A stretch of DNA of 6,092 nt from a bacterium (GTDB taxonomy: Bacteria > Electryoneota > Electryoneia > Electryoneales > Electryoneaceae), in NCBI GenBank assembly GCA_014729955.1, contig WJJA01000157.1, positions 1 to 6,092 on the forward strand. The letters are read 5' to 3'. The notes under the pieces are model-generated. The model was not told the DNA's origin. It did no database searches and worked only from the letters and a program-made list of their open reading frames with translations. Below, in pieces: positions 6,080-6,092 of the stretch. The number at the start of each line of letters is the position of its first letter. Position 1 is the first letter of the stretch. Position numbers and translations under genes: made by a program.

Positions 6080-6092
6080 GGCAGGTGTGTCG

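Noticed and set aside
1..6092. A new defence or multi-gene accessory system
   Set aside because: Both confident genes are common families with intact catalytic residues and unrelated functions, in divergent orientation. No nuclease, toxin, reverse transcriptase or similar gene is present.

Overview
The window holds two large genes pointing away from each other and, between them, about 830 bp of lower-GC non-coding DNA rich in repeats. The minus-strand gene is a pyruvate:ferredoxin (flavodoxin) oxidoreductase (PFOR, NifJ type). It starts at 2920 and runs off the left edge, so its last roughly 200 residues are missing. The plus-strand gene (3749-6079) is a complete penicillin-binding protein 1C (PbpC), a bifunctional peptidoglycan glycosyltransferase/transpeptidase. 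Only 13 bases follow it.

Organism: a single-chain PFOR with all visible iron-sulfur ligands points to an anaerobic or facultatively fermentative bacterium. PbpC, with a membrane anchor and a C-terminal PbpC domain, points to a Gram-negative-type envelope. The genes are GC-rich, while the intergenic region is close to half G+C by hand count. The paired GGCAGGCAGGGACGCC repeat resembles dispersed repeats I associate with the Verrucomicrobiota/Kiritimatiellota/Lentisphaerota group, but that is recollection and the taxonomic call is weak.

Layout: 1-2920 (-) nifJ; 2921-3060 its leader, Shine-Dalgarno, a good extended -10 promoter and a GTTAGGGGATAGTAAC motif; 3061-3315 intergenic DNA with an operator-like palindrome and a second copy of that motif; 3316-3383 two tandem copies of a 29-bp GC-rich repeat; 3383-3645 a candidate miniature inverted-repeat element with about 19-bp imperfect ends, internal hairpins and an 80-codon minus-strand ORF; 3641-3748 the pbpC upstream region, with a third (partial) motif copy, two palindromes and a candidate promoter; 3749-6079 (+) pbpC.

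The two genes have unrelated jobs, central carbon metabolism and cell-wall synthesis. Nothing suggests a joint system, and I see no new multi-gene system here. The material worth a second look is all in the intergenic region: the terminal-inverted-repeat element, the repeat doublet and the shared motif.
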